Positions 37,314-45,937 of a stretch of DNA of 64,000 nucleotides are shown piece after piece. Position numbers and translations under genes: made by a program. Every line of letters begins with the position of its first letter. Position 1 is the first letter of the stretch. The DNA is from Parasutterella excrementihominis YIT 11859 (lineage in GTDB: Bacteria > Pseudomonadota > Gammaproteobacteria > Burkholderiales > Burkholderiaceae_F). The notes under the pieces are model-generated. The model had not been told where the DNA came from. It made no database searches and was given only the letters and a program-made list of their open reading frames with translations. The stretch lies in contig NZ_GL883719.1 in NCBI RefSeq assembly GCF_000205025.1, positions 1 through 64,000 on the forward strand, in the 5' to 3' direction.

Positions 37314-38624
37314 ATGTCTCAGCAAAACCGTACCAAGATGTCAGTCACTCAGCTGACTCTTCTCACTGCTATTAATATGATGGGCTCCGGCATCGTCATG
37401 CTGCCGACCAAACTGGCTGAAATTGGAACAATTTCTATTCTTTCCTGGCTCATCACTGCCGTGGGATCCTTGTGTTTAGCCTATGCCTTTGCCAAGTGCG
37501 GCATGTTTAGTAAACGTCCGGGTATGGGCGGCTATTCTGAATATGCCTTCGGCAAAGCCGGCAACTTCATGGCTAACTACACTTATGGTGTTTCGCTTCT
37601 TTTTGCCAACATCGCTATCGCGATTACCTGTGTCGGCTATGGGGCCGAATTTTTGGAAATTGAACTAACTCCGGTTCAAGTTTGCCTTTCTACGATCGTC
37701 GTACTTTGGATCTGTACGTCCGCAAACTTTATGGGGGCCTCGCTCACCGGAAAATTTAGTGCCTTAGCCGTTTGGTGCGTCATCCTTCCCGTGTTGCTTT
37801 TAACCGTTATCGGCTGGTTCTGGTTCAGTCCTACGATGTATGTCGAAGCCTGGAATCCGCACAACGAACCTTTCTTCTCCGCTGTCGGGGCTTCAATCTC
37901 TATGACGCTATGGGCCTTCTTAGGACTTGAGAGCGCCTGTGCCAACAGTGATGCCGTTGACAATCCCGAGAAGAATGTTCCTATTGCCGTGCTGGCCGCT
38001 ACCATTGGTGTTGCTATTATCTATATTGTCTCCACCAATATCATCGCGGGTATCGTTCCGAATGCCGAGTTGGTTAAATCAAACGCTCCCTTCGGCCTGA
38101 CCTTTACCATGATGTTCAACTCTACCATCGGCAAGATCGTCACTTTCCTTCTTGTTCTTTCCTGCGCAGGCTCTACACTGGGTTGGCAGTTCACGATTGC
38201 TAAGGTATTTCAGCAGTCTGCAATCGACGGTTTCTTCCCGAAGTGCTTTGCTAAAGTCAACAAATGGAAAGCTCCAGTGCTCGGTATGATTATCATTACG
38301 GCCATTCAAACCGGCTTCTGTTTCATGACGATTAGCCCCGAACTGTTCAAACAATTCAACCGGTTGGTAGATCTCGCCGTAGTAACCAATATCATGCCTT
38401 ATCTGCTGTCAATGGCGGCTGTTGCCGTCATCATGAAAGTCGCAAAAGTGGAGCCCTCCAAGGCCAAACTTTACAACGTCATTGCAATCATCGGCGCCAT
38501 CTACAGCTTCTACGCACTCTTCTCTACCGGAATCACAGAAGTTTTCTACGGCTCTTTAGCCACATTCCTCGGATGGACGCTTTGGGGACTGATTGCACCT
38601 AGATTCGCCAGCAACGAAGCTTGA
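37314..38624 (+). CDS. potE: Putrescine-ornithine antiporter PotE
   Basis: A 436-residue APC-superfamily transporter with about 12 membrane helices. It is very close to E. coli PotE from MSVTQLTLLTAINMMGSGIVMLPTKLAE to the C-terminal LGWTLWGLIAPRF, including FAKCGMFSKRPGMGGYSEYAFGKAGNFMANYTYG and the FLGLESACANSDAV segment. It imports ornithine in exchange for putrescine made by SpeF, completing a proton-consuming cycle. GAGGAT lies before the ATG; a strong terminator follows. Confidence 0.96.
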   Translation: MSQQNRTKMSVTQLTLLTAINMMGSGIVMLPTKLAEIGTISILSWLITAVGSLCLAYAFAKCGMFSKRPGMGGYSEYAFGKAGNFMANYTYGVSLLFANIAIAITCVGYGAEFLEIELTPVQVCLSTIVVLWICTSANFMGASLTGKFSALAVWCVILPVLLLTVIGWFWFSPTMYVEAWNPHNEPFFSAVGASISMTLWAFLGLESACANSDAVDNPEKNVPIAVLAATIGVAIIYIVSTNIIAGIVPNAELVKSNAPFGLTFTMMFNSTIGKIVTFLLVLSCAGSTLGWQFTIAKVFQQSAIDGFFPKCFAKVNKWKAPVLGMIIITAIQTGFCFMTISPELFKQFNRLVDLAVVTNIMPYLLSMAAVAVIMKVAKVEPSKAKLYNVIAIIGAIYSFYALFSTGITEVFYGSLATFLGWTLWGLIAPRFASNEA

Positions 38625-38643
38625 TAGCAATTTGCTCTCAGTT

Positions 38644-38676
38644 AAAGGACTGCCCGTGCGGCGGTCCTTTTTATTT
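38644..38676 (+). terminator. Terminator after potE
   Basis: An 11-bp stem (AAAGGACTGCC at 38644-38654 against GGCGGTCCTTT at 38660-38670, one T-G pair) with a 5-nt loop runs into TTTTTATTT. Confidence 0.92.
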
Positions 38677-38785
38677 GCGGTCTCACAGGTTCAGGAGTTT
38701 AAATATTTCGTTAGAAAAACGATTTTGCCGCCAATTTTGAATTAGGCTAAGTAATTGACATTTTTTAACACCTCTAGAGAATCTC

Positions 38786-39988
38786 ATGTCCAAATCCATT
38801 TTTGATGTTGTCGGACAAGCTCCCGACGATCCCATTCTCGGCCTCAACGAAGCTTTCAAATCCGACCCCCGCGACAAGAAAGTTAATCTGAGTATCGGCG
38901 TGTACAGCACCGAAGACGGCAAAGTACCTCTTCTGCGCGTCGTTGCCGAAGCCGAGAAGAGAATCCTTGAAGCCGGCGAGCCTCATACTTATCTTCCGAT
39001 CTCCGGTATTCCTACTTTTAACGCCGGCGTTCAGAAGCTGATTTTCGGTGCCGATTCTCCGATCATCAAAGAAAAGCATGCCGTTACCGTTCAATCTCTC
39101 GGCGGTACCGGTGCTCTTAAAGTCGGCGCAGACTTCCTTGCAGCTATTCTCAAAGATCCGGAAGCCGTTGTCAGCACACCGACATGGCAGAACCACGTTG
39201 CAATTTTTGAACAAGCTGGTTTCAAAGTCGGCAAGTATCCGTACTATGACAAAGAAAACAACGGCGTCGACTTCCCTGCCATGCTTAAGAGCCTCAGCGG
39301 TTTGAAAGAAAACACCGTTGTGATTCTGCATGCCTGCTGCCACAATCCCACAGGCTATGACCTGACTCAAGAACAATGGGCCCAGGTTGTTGACGTCTGC
39401 GTTAAGAACAAGCTGATTCCGTTCCTCGATATTGCTTACCAGGGCTTCGGTGACGGTCTTGAAGAGGATGCCGGCTCCATCCGTCAATTTGCCGATGCAG
39501 GCATTCCTTTCTTCGTCTCTAGCTCTTTCTCCAAGTCCTTCTCTCTTTACGGCGAACGTATCGGTGCACTGACCGTCGTCTGCAAAGACCAGGAAGAAGC
39601 CTCCCGTGTCCTGAGCAAACTGAAAGCTTTGATTCGTGCCAACTACTCCAATCCTCCCGCCCACGGCGCCAAGATTGTTGCTCGGGTACTCAATGATCCT
39701 GAACTCATGAAGCAGTGGCATGAAGATTTGGGCGAAATGCGCGAACGTATCAAAGAGATGCGTAAGGATCTGGCTTCCGAGCTCAAAGCACTCGGCGCCA
39801 AGAAAGACTTTGACTTTGTCACTCAGCAGAAGGGCATGTTCTCCTTCTCTGGCCTGAACCCCGAACAGGTTCAGCGTCTGAAAGACGAATTCGGCGTCTA
39901 CATCGTTAAGAGCGGCCGTATGTGTGTTGCTTCTTTGAACAAAGACAACGTGAAATACACGGCAGAAGCCATTAAAGAAGTGCTCTAA
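38786..39988 (+). CDS. Aromatic/aspartate aminotransferase (TyrB/AspC family)
   Basis: A 400-residue class I PLP aminotransferase exchanging amino groups between aspartate or aromatic amino acids and 2-oxoglutarate. Family features: NLSIGVYSTEDGKVPLL, TYLPISGIPTFN, HACCHNPTGYDLT, FLDIAYQGFGDG, the PLP lysine in SSSFSKSFSLYGERIGAL, and RANYSNPPAHGA near the arginine-binding end. Sequence alone does not separate TyrB from AspC. In other Burkholderiales, as I recall, this gene stands next to uvrB, which would make speF-potE an insertion. A terminator follows. Confidence 0.95.
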   Translation: MSKSIFDVVGQAPDDPILGLNEAFKSDPRDKKVNLSIGVYSTEDGKVPLLRVVAEAEKRILEAGEPHTYLPISGIPTFNAGVQKLIFGADSPIIKEKHAVTVQSLGGTGALKVGADFLAAILKDPEAVVSTPTWQNHVAIFEQAGFKVGKYPYYDKENNGVDFPAMLKSLSGLKENTVVILHACCHNPTGYDLTQEQWAQVVDVCVKNKLIPFLDIAYQGFGDGLEEDAGSIRQFADAGIPFFVSSSFSKSFSLYGERIGALTVVCKDQEEASRVLSKLKALIRANYSNPPAHGAKIVARVLNDPELMKQWHEDLGEMRERIKEMRKDLASELKALGAKKDFDFVTQQKGMFSFSGLNPEQVQRLKDEFGVYIVKSGRMCVASLNKDNVKYTAEAIKEVL

Positions 39989-40012
39989 GCTCTAAACTAC
40001 GCGTTTCTACGG

Positions 40013-40041
40013 AAGGCTCCGAAAAAATCGGAGCCTTTTTA
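40013..40041 (+). terminator. Terminator after the aminotransferase
   Basis: A perfect 10-bp stem AAGGCTCCGA (40013-40022) with TCGGAGCCTT (40028-40037), loop AAAAA, followed by T residues. Confidence 0.95.
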
Positions 40042-40128
40042 CATTTTTAAATTTCCTTTTGAATCAAGGAGTTCATGAGAGAGTGAATATAAAAACAAAA
40101 AAGAATGAAAAAATTTTTAGTTTTTGAT

Positions 40129-40157
40129 TTGCACGACTTCAAAAACTTGTATATAGT
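40129..40157 (+). promoter_or_regulatory. tRNA-Asn promoter
   Basis: TTGCAC (40129-40134), 17-bp spacer, TATAGT (40152-40157), 15 bp before the tRNA. An A/T-rich upstream stretch could act as an UP element. Confidence 0.65.
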
Positions 40158-40171
40158 CTCGTCTTGTTGAT

Positions 40172-40247
40172 TCCCCGATAGCTCAGTCGGTAGAGCGACG
40201 GACTGTTAATCCGCAGGTCGTTGGTTCAAGTCCAACTCGGGGAGCCA
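40172..40247 (+). tRNA. tRNA-Asn(GTT)
   Basis: A 76-nt tRNA with encoded CCA. Acceptor stem TCCCCGA/TCGGGGA, D arm AGCTCAGTCGGTAGAGC, anticodon loop CTGTTAA (anticodon GTT, asparagine), T loop TTCAAGT. It has its own promoter and terminator. Confidence 0.97.
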
Positions 40248-40254
40248 GAATTCT

Positions 40255-40288
40255 GAAAAGCGCATCGTAAAGAATGCGCTTTTCTTTT
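40255..40288 (+). terminator. Terminator after tRNA-Asn
   Basis: An 11-bp perfect stem GAAAAGCGCAT (40255-40265) with ATGCGCTTTTC (40274-40284), 8-nt loop, then TTTT. Confidence 0.93.
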
Positions 40289-40375
40289 GCCAAAATTGGT
40301 TCGCACCGACTCCGCTTTCTCAAGTCGAAATCAAGCCGCCCATGTTTAGACGGACGGCCCATCGGAATCCTGAGA

Positions 40376-40696
40376 TTAATTCTTCAGACAATCAGACATA
40401 AACTTCTTGCGAAGCTCGCCCTTCAGTGCTTTCTCTTTAGCCTCCTTGCTGCACTTGACCATTTTTTCCTGCTGTTGGGTAAGTTTCTTTTTTCCGTCAT
40501 CAACTTTCTTGGACAAGCACTCCTTCATGAATTCCTTACGCTTATCGCCGTGAAGATCCTTAGCCGCAGCTTCTTTGCTGCAGTAAGACATCTTATTTTG
40601 CTGAGCGGTGAGATGTTCGGAAGTGTCTTTTGCGATGGCCGGATTCATGCATACGGCAAAACCCAGGAGAGAGGCAATCAAAACCAAACGTTTCAT
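40376..40696 (-). CDS. psiF: PsiF-repeat secreted protein
   Basis: A 106-residue protein with a signal peptide (MKRLVLIASLLGFAVCMNPAIA, cleaved near AIA-KD) and two PsiF repeats of about 35 residues (LTAQQNKMSYCSKEAAAKDLHGDKRKEFMKECL and the second LTQQQEKMVKCSKEAKEKALKGELRKKFMSDCL are each split here by family spacing of two cysteines). PsiF is a phosphate-starvation-induced periplasmic protein of unknown role. ATG 40696 follows AAGGGA by six bases and gives the standard length. No convincing Pho box was found upstream. Confidence 0.9.
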   Translation of the reverse strand: MKRLVLIASLLGFAVCMNPAIAKDTSEHLTAQQNKMSYCSKEAAAKDLHGDKRKEFMKECLSKKVDDGKKKLTQQQEKMVKCSKEAKEKALKGELRKKFMSDCLKN

Positions 40697-40746
40697 AATC
40701 AGTCCCTTAAAAGGTTGCAAAGAAGTTGATATCTCCTTTATAACTC

Positions 40747-40860
40747 TTTAGAGGTAAAAGCTTTAGGCAAAAATCCAAGATTGAGCATGAAAACTTCCGT
40801 GCTCATCTTCTTGCCAAGACGGGTAATTTCCTTCCTTTGCCTAATAGTCCTACCTCTAAA
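40747..40860. repeat. 114-bp MITE-like element with 25-bp terminal inverted repeats
   Basis: The arms at 40747-40771 and 40836-40860 match as TTTAGAGGTA-N6-TTAGGCAAA and its reverse complement, 19 of 25 bases identical with all differences in the N6. An inner hairpin (GAGCA 40783-40787, TGCTC 40800-40804, extended by AAGAT/ATCTT) lies in the middle. TA dinucleotides at both ends fit the TA target duplication of mariner/IS630-type MITEs. It lies between psiF and a divergent unknown gene. A long RNA or operator hairpin is an alternative. Confidence 0.6.
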
Positions 40861-40971
40861 TATCGGGTTTTTTCTGTCTCTTCTCCGAAAATCAGCGGTT
40901 TTTTCTCTCTAAAATAAGTTCATGTTCAGCGCGTGTTCTCGGCGAACCGCAGGCATTTTTACGGATAACCA

Positions 40972-41481
40972 ATGAATACATCTGAATATTTAACTTTGAT
41001 GAGGGATCGACTCACCGCAGCTTTCGATTTCAAAGAGCCGCCTCAAGGACTCAATCCTCAGCCGGCGCTTTGGGCAGTACATAATCGAACTTCAGAAAAG
41101 TACTTCCTCTCAAAAAGCATCTCGTTATACACAGTGAACAATGACGAGTATGTCGGGCTTTATGGCTGTACTGACAAAATCAAGGAAACAGACATCGAAG
41201 CCGTTTTCGAACAGTTCAAAAGACTGATTTCGGAACTACCGACGGACGAAAAGCATATGTCCTCAATTTTCACTGCGGCGTTGATTTCCAAAGAGGAAAT
41301 TGACCTGAAGATTGTTGAGACGGCGTCTGCCAAAAAGTTTCATAAAGACTTTTGGTTCTCTCTTCGCGGTTGGGCCGATCTAGCCTTCATTTTGGTCGAT
41401 CTTAAAAACGAAAAGATTTATTCCAATTCGTTCGGCAAAAGGACTGTTAGAAACTTCGGATTCCCCAAGAAGTCTGACTAA
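40972..41481 (+). CDS. Uncharacterised soluble protein upstream of cstA
   Basis: A 169-residue protein I do not recognise. It has no signal peptide or membrane helix. Mixed alpha/beta composition is suggested, with a C-terminal segment WFSLRGWADLAFILVDLKN and a basic tail (GKRTVRNFGFPKKSD). A weak GGAT lies before ATG 40972. It precedes cstA by 33 bp on the same strand, so it might be co-transcribed with the transporter. Confidence 0.6.
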   Translation: MNTSEYLTLMRDRLTAAFDFKEPPQGLNPQPALWAVHNRTSEKYFLSKSISLYTVNNDEYVGLYGCTDKIKETDIEAVFEQFKRLISELPTDEKHMSSIFTAALISKEEIDLKIVETASAKKFHKDFWFSLRGWADLAFILVDLKNEKIYSNSFGKRTVRNFGFPKKSD

Positions 41482-41520
41482 TAGCTTTATTTAATTTATC
41501 TCAAACACCTAGGAATGGAA

Positions 41521-43179
41521 ATGAACGGTTTTACCTTACTTATCGGCTCAGCGGTCATCTTTCTGATCGCCTATGTCGTTTACGGCTCCTGGCTTGCCAA
41601 GCAATGGGGCATCGACCCGAAACGCAAAACACCAGCAGAAACTCAGAAGGACGGCATTGACTACCTTCCGACAAAACCGGCTGTTCTTCTCGGTCACCAC
41701 TTCTCTTCAATCGCAGGCGCCGGCCCGATCGTCGGCCCGATTACCGCGGCTGTTTTCGGATGGGTTCCCGTCACACTGTGGATTATCGTCGGCAGCGTCT
41801 TCTTCGGCGGCGTGCATGACTACGGTTCTTTGGTGGCTTCTTTGCGTCATAAAGGCAAGAGTATCGGCCAAATTATCGAAGCCAACATCGGTGAAAGAGC
41901 CAAGATTCTCTTCGCCATCTTTGCCTGGATTACATTGCTGGTTGTGATTGCAGCCTTCGCCAACATCGTTGCTGCTACTTTCGTGGCCAACCCTAGCGCC
42001 GGCACATCCTCCTTACTCTTCATTCTGCTTGCTGTCGCTTTCGGCCTGCTCGTCTACCGTACCGGCATATCTCTTTTCCTCGGTACAGTCCTGGGCCTCA
42101 TCGGCATGGCTGCCGCTTTCTACATCGGTCATATCTTCCCGATCGTCCTTTCTAAAGACATGTGGCTCCTGATCATGATGGGCTACATCTTTGTTGCCTC
42201 CATCGCACCGGTTTGGATTCTTCTGCAGCCTCGCGACTACCTGAACTCCTTCCTGCTTTATCTGATGATCATTGCCGCCTTCCTCGGCATCTGCTTCTAT
42301 CAGCCGACCATGGAGATTTCTCCGTTTGTAGGCTTTGATCTCGGGCACGGTCAGTGGCTCTTCCCGGTTCTGTTCGTTACTGTTGCCTGCGGTGCGATTT
42401 CCGGCTTCCATTCTCTGGTTAGCTCCGGTACCAGCTCCAAGCAGCTTGATAACGAAAAGAACGCCAAGCTCATCGGCTACGGCTCCATGCTGATTGAAGG
42501 CCTCCTGGCAATCTGCGCCATCATTTCCGTCGCTTACGTTGCTGCTGACAAACTGCCGGCTCTCCTGAAAGCCGGCGGCCCGGTCAACGCCTTCTCTCAA
42601 GGCACTGCAACCTTTATGACAGCGCTGGGTCTTGATTTCAATCTGTCTAAGGAGTTCGTTGCTCTGACGATTTCCGCCTTTGCGCTCACTACTCTTGACA
42701 CCGCAACCCGTCTCGGCCGCTTCATCTTCCAAGAACTGGTTACACGTCCTGTCGAAAGCCGCAACGGCGGTAAGGAACAGCCCATCGCTGCTTTCCTCGG
42801 CAACCGTTACGTCGCAACGGCGATCACGATCGCTCTGGCCTGGTACATGTCCGTCGGTTCTTACCTCACGATTTGGCCGATTTTCGGTACTGCAAACCAG
42901 ATGCTTGCCGCTCTGTCTCTGCTCGCTATCGCCGCATGGCTCAGAAAAGAAAACAGAAAGACATTCATGGTCACGATCCCGATGTACTTCATGTTTGCCG
43001 TCACCTTCTGCTCTCTTGGTCAGCTGATCTACGCCAACCTCGGCAAGAACTGGCTGATCGTCGGCATCTCCGCCGGTCAGGCTGTTCTGTCTGCAGCTCT
43101 GTTCATTGAAGCCTACCGAGTCTTCAGCAACGACAAAGGTCAGATCCCGAGTAACCTTAAAGCTCAAAATCAAGAGTAA
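41521..43179 (+). CDS. cstA: CstA-family carbon starvation transporter
   Basis: A 552-residue polytopic membrane protein of the short CstA class (E. coli CstA and BtsT are about 700). The family N-terminal signature is clear: GIDYLPTKPAVLLGHHFSSIAGAGPIVGP, then FFGGVHDYGSLVASLRHKGKSIG, and later HSLVSSGTSSKQL and TLDTATRLGRF. Members import pyruvate or peptides during carbon limitation. I start at ATG 41521, six bases after AGGA; the ATG at 41515 directly abuts that site. A terminator follows. Confidence 0.93.
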   Translation: MNGFTLLIGSAVIFLIAYVVYGSWLAKQWGIDPKRKTPAETQKDGIDYLPTKPAVLLGHHFSSIAGAGPIVGPITAAVFGWVPVTLWIIVGSVFFGGVHDYGSLVASLRHKGKSIGQIIEANIGERAKILFAIFAWITLLVVIAAFANIVAATFVANPSAGTSSLLFILLAVAFGLLVYRTGISLFLGTVLGLIGMAAAFYIGHIFPIVLSKDMWLLIMMGYIFVASIAPVWILLQPRDYLNSFLLYLMIIAAFLGICFYQPTMEISPFVGFDLGHGQWLFPVLFVTVACGAISGFHSLVSSGTSSKQLDNEKNAKLIGYGSMLIEGLLAICAIISVAYVAADKLPALLKAGGPVNAFSQGTATFMTALGLDFNLSKEFVALTISAFALTTLDTATRLGRFIFQELVTRPVESRNGGKEQPIAAFLGNRYVATAITIALAWYMSVGSYLTIWPIFGTANQMLAALSLLAIAAWLRKENRKTFMVTIPMYFMFAVTFCSLGQLIYANLGKNWLIVGISAGQAVLSAALFIEAYRVFSNDKGQIPSNLKAQNQE

Positions 43180-43205
43180 GTCAGTAGTTACTCACTCCTA
43201 AAATT

Positions 43206-43241
43206 ACGGCCTTCGCCTAAAAAGTGAAGGCCGTTTCGTTT
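43206..43241 (+). terminator. Terminator after cstA
   Basis: A perfect 9-bp stem ACGGCCTTC (43206-43214) with GAAGGCCGT (43226-43234), 11-nt loop, followed by TTCGTTT. Confidence 0.85.
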
Positions 43242-43621
43242 AGGTTGCTTAGAAACACTGGGCCTTCTGCCAGACTATTCCTGGCTGAGAATTTCCGGAT
43301 TCAGTATCTCCAACTCATCAATTAAAAAGCCCGCGACTGCAAACCGTTGTTTTCTCTTTAAAGCTCTTTCGGCCCATCATCGAGCCACTAGAGATGCTTT
43401 TTAGAGAGGCGGCTTGAAGCTCTTTGCTGTCATTGGACAACATACAAATGTCTCGAAAAACAACTCTGTTATAGAGGGGAAATTGGAAGAGCGTCCTTCC
43501 GACTCCAGCCAAAACAAAATTCTCGCCCAGAGCCTTCTGTAATCTGAACGGGAATTTAGCTTTTGTCGGTGACTGTCTCCATAGAACATCAAACAGCGAA
43601 CAGAACAGTCATCAACAGAAA
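43242..43621. other. Intergenic region between cstA and yggT
   Basis: About 380 bp between convergent genes. Short open frames on the minus strand (43318-43512, 43401-43592) have no ribosome-binding site and no family likeness. I see no gene, tRNA or clear repeat here. Confidence 0.6.
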
Positions 43622-44152
43622 TTAAGTCAAGGGAGCGAGCAGCGCTAAAACAATATTGGCAACCAAGAAGAAGACGATCGCAGAAAAATCAATGTTCTTC
43701 CAAACCGGAATAAATTTCTTAATCGGTGCCAGGAAGGGGTAGCAGAGATAACTCAGCGTACGGTAAAGAGCGCTTGTTTGGTTTACCCAAGAGAGAATGC
43801 AGAAAAGCAATGCGGCAAACATTGCAAGTTCAATGGCCCAGTACACCACCAGAACGGCGGAACCAAAGAAAAATGGGAAAAATCCCCCGGCCCCCGAGCC
43901 CATCAGCCAGTGGAAGAACTGATAAATGACGGCGACTAAGTAGCAGACAAAAATTGAAGGCCAGTCAATGGTCGGCGTTCTCGGAATGAATTTAGAGACC
44001 GAACCGACAGCCCACTGCGTCGTGGTATAGGCGAAAGAAGTGATCGGATCGTTTCCGGGAGCACGCAAAAACTTTAAATAAGCTCTTAACAAGAGCAGGC
44101 ACGCGAAAACCGTGCAAAGAAGTCTAAGGGTTAATAAAAAAATCGCGGACAC
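43622..44152 (-). CDS. yggT: YggT-family integral membrane protein
   Basis: A 176-residue protein with two YggT modules, each with a pair of membrane helices (about 5-25 and 60-80, then 98-120 and 150-172). The second ends with the family-typical YPFLAPIKKFIPVWKNIDFSAIVFFL. YggT proteins are linked to osmotic tolerance and cell division but the function is not settled. It stands alone on the minus strand, 99 bp from ampD. Confidence 0.88.
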   Translation of the reverse strand: MSAIFLLTLRLLCTVFACLLLLRAYLKFLRAPGNDPITSFAYTTTQWAVGSVSKFIPRTPTIDWPSIFVCYLVAVIYQFFHWLMGSGAGGFFPFFFGSAVLVVYWAIELAMFAALLFCILSWVNQTSALYRTLSYLCYPFLAPIKKFIPVWKNIDFSAIVFFLVANIVLALLAPLT

Positions 44153-44251
44153 TTTCTGATCCTCTCGTTTTACTTGTTTTGTTGTTAATCATTCTAAATG
44201 AGGCGGCGGTCAACAATGCAGAATTTTGGCCTGAACCGCTCAATTAGACGT

Positions 44252-44818
44252 TTAGACGTAAGGAAAACACAACGGCTTACCGGTCGTGCAGAGACTCTCA
44301 TACGTAAGCCAGTCGAAAGCAGGGCCCGGATCCGTCTTGCGAAGCGGTGCGATCATGGAATGGCCCGTGACGTATTTGATAGGATAAGCTTCGGCAAGTG
44401 CATCGGTGAGGCGCCCGAGCGTTTCATATTGCGCCTGCTCATAGGGCGCTGAATCTGTACCTTCCAATTCCACGCCGATCGAGAAGTCATTGCAGTTCTC
44501 ACGGCCCTCGTAAGAGGAAACGCCGGCATGCCAGGCACGGTCCAAACAGGAAACGTACTGGAACAGGCGTCCACTCCGATCAATAAAGAAGTGTGAAGAA
44601 ACGCGCAGTCCTTCTAAATCTTGGTAGGACGGATGCTTGCAGCAGTCAAGCGTTCCGCAGAAAAGCGCGTCGACATCTCCGGTTCCGAACTGGCCGGCTG
44701 GCAAACTGATGTTGTGTATCACCAGAAGAGAAATCTCCTCGCCTTCCGGCCGCTCGTTGAAATGCTCGGAGGGCCGAATTGCCGCTTCGTCACACCAGCC
44801 GTTAGGAAAAATTCGCAT
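44252..44818 (-). CDS. ampD: 1,6-anhydro-N-acetylmuramyl-L-alanine amidase AmpD
   Basis: A 188-residue cytosolic zinc amidase of peptidoglycan recycling, which removes the stem peptide from anhydro-MurNAc. Zinc ligands are visible in LLVIHNISLPAGQ (His), VTGHSMIAPLRKTDPGPAFDW (His, Lys, Asp). I start at ATG 44818 because it overlaps the stop of the preceding gene (TGATG) and gives the normal N-terminus; the longer frame adds 14 unrelated residues. Loss of AmpD derepresses AmpC in species that have it. Confidence 0.95.
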   Translation of the reverse strand: MRIFPNGWCDEAAIRPSEHFNERPEGEEISLLVIHNISLPAGQFGTGDVDALFCGTLDCCKHPSYQDLEGLRVSSHFFIDRSGRLFQYVSCLDRAWHAGVSSYEGRENCNDFSIGVELEGTDSAPYEQAQYETLGRLTDALAEAYPIKYVTGHSMIAPLRKTDPGPAFDWLTYESLCTTGKPLCFPYV

Positions 44819-45084
44819 CAGTGCGCCTTCGGGCCTTTCATTGCGTGCTGGCGGCAGCAATAGTACTTCCCATTGCTGTATACAGCTTCACTGATCGGAA
44901 CATACAAGCCGCAGTTCGCGCACGAAACCATCTTTTCGCCCGGCATATCGTTTTTGTGTTCCGCAAGATTGGCTTTTTCCTGTTTATCCAGGCGCTTTTC
45001 AAGCTGAATCTGCTTTAAGCGCATGGAACGCCAGGCAAAGTAAATAACGGCAACGATAAGAACAAAGAAAATGATCCTGGACAT
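44818..45084 (-). CDS. PP0621-family zinc-ribbon membrane protein
   Basis: An 88-residue protein with one N-terminal membrane helix (RIIFFVLIVAVIYFAW), a charged linker and a small metal-binding module SCANCGLYVPISEA with YYCCRQHA. This matches the PP0621 family often encoded next to ampD in beta- and gammaproteobacteria. It overlaps ampD by one base and lies 3 bp from the ccsA-like gene, so the three form one operon. Function unknown. Confidence 0.85.
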   Translation of the reverse strand: MSRIIFFVLIVAVIYFAWRSMRLKQIQLEKRLDKQEKANLAEHKNDMPGEKMVSCANCGLYVPISEAVYSNGKYYCCRQHAMKGPKAH

Positions 45085-45087
45085 GAC

Positions 45088-45921
45088 TTAGGCTCCCGGA
45101 ACAACTTCCATAACAAAGCGAACGCCGATATAAGAAACCATCAGAACGCAGAAGCCGATAACGGTCCAAAGAGCGGCAAACTTTCCTCTCCAGCCTCTGA
45201 GATGATGTCCGAGAAGCAGGATTCCGAAGATGACCCAGGCCATGCAGGTGGTGACAGTCTTGTGGTCAAAACGGAAGGCTTGGCCGAAAAGTTCCTGAGA
45301 ATAGACAGCACCGAACAGAATCGCAGCGGTCAGAACAATGAACCCGACCCAGATCAAACGGAAAAGGATTTTCTCCATTTCCATCATGGAAGGCATGTTG
45401 TCCAAAATATTGACGTGCTTTGCGCCCTCGTGAGTAACAAAGTCCTTGGCGCGGACTCTCTTATGAACGGCCATTAAAAGCAGTCCTTGGATAAGCGCCA
45501 TCGTCATCACGCTGTACGCAAGAATCGCCAGAAGCAGATGCAGTCTGAAAGGGCCGCTCGCGGTTTCCGGCGCTAAGGGAGAACCAGGCAGCAGAAGCGG
45601 CAAAAGCATGCTAACCGCAGAAAGCGGCAGAACAAAAACCAGCATGGCGCCGATCTTAGAGAAGAAACTTTCCAAGAGCAGCAGGAACGTGCAGGTGAAC
45701 AGCGTAATCGTCAGCGCTAGCGCCATTCCAAAGTGCGGAGTCCCGTACAGGAACAAAGCCTCGTAAATCAGGTAAGCCTGGATCATAAGACCTGCGCAAA
45801 TCAGGGGGCGAATCCAGAATTTCTCCGTAGGTTCAGGCTCTTGCAACGTTTTGTAAATTCCGAAGGCTGCGGCTAAATACAATACGGCCGCAAAAACGTA
45901 AAATATGGCATTCAATGTCAT
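45088..45921 (-). CDS. CcsA/YpjD-like cytochrome c assembly membrane protein
   Basis: A 277-residue protein with about eight membrane helices and the cytochrome_c_asm fold (LHLLLAILAYSVMTMALIQGLLL; final WVIFGILLLGHHLRGWRGKFAALW). The histidines in these segments resemble haem ligands. It is like the YpjD/CcsA proteins encoded divergently from ffh in many proteobacteria (E. coli ypjD). The exact role is uncertain because no other ccm/ccs genes are near. Confidence 0.88.
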   Translation of the reverse strand: MTLNAIFYVFAAVLYLAAAFGIYKTLQEPEPTEKFWIRPLICAGLMIQAYLIYEALFLYGTPHFGMALALTITLFTCTFLLLLESFFSKIGAMLVFVLPLSAVSMLLPLLLPGSPLAPETASGPFRLHLLLAILAYSVMTMALIQGLLLMAVHKRVRAKDFVTHEGAKHVNILDNMPSMMEMEKILFRLIWVGFIVLTAAILFGAVYSQELFGQAFRFDHKTVTTCMAWVIFGILLLGHHLRGWRGKFAALWTVIGFCVLMVSYIGVRFVMEVVPGA

Positions 45922-45937
45922 CGTTACGACTCTTTTT

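Noticed and set aside
38774-39721. 315-codon open frame antisense to the aminotransferase
   Set aside because: Shadow of a well-supported gene; composition is that of a reversed coding strand.
42013-43173. 386-codon open frame antisense to cstA
   Set aside because: It mirrors the codon structure of cstA, has no ribosome-binding site or family likeness, and the plus-strand gene is certain.
43318-43592. Small minus-strand ORFs after cstA
   Set aside because: Two overlapping frames, no ribosome-binding sites and no recognisable protein.
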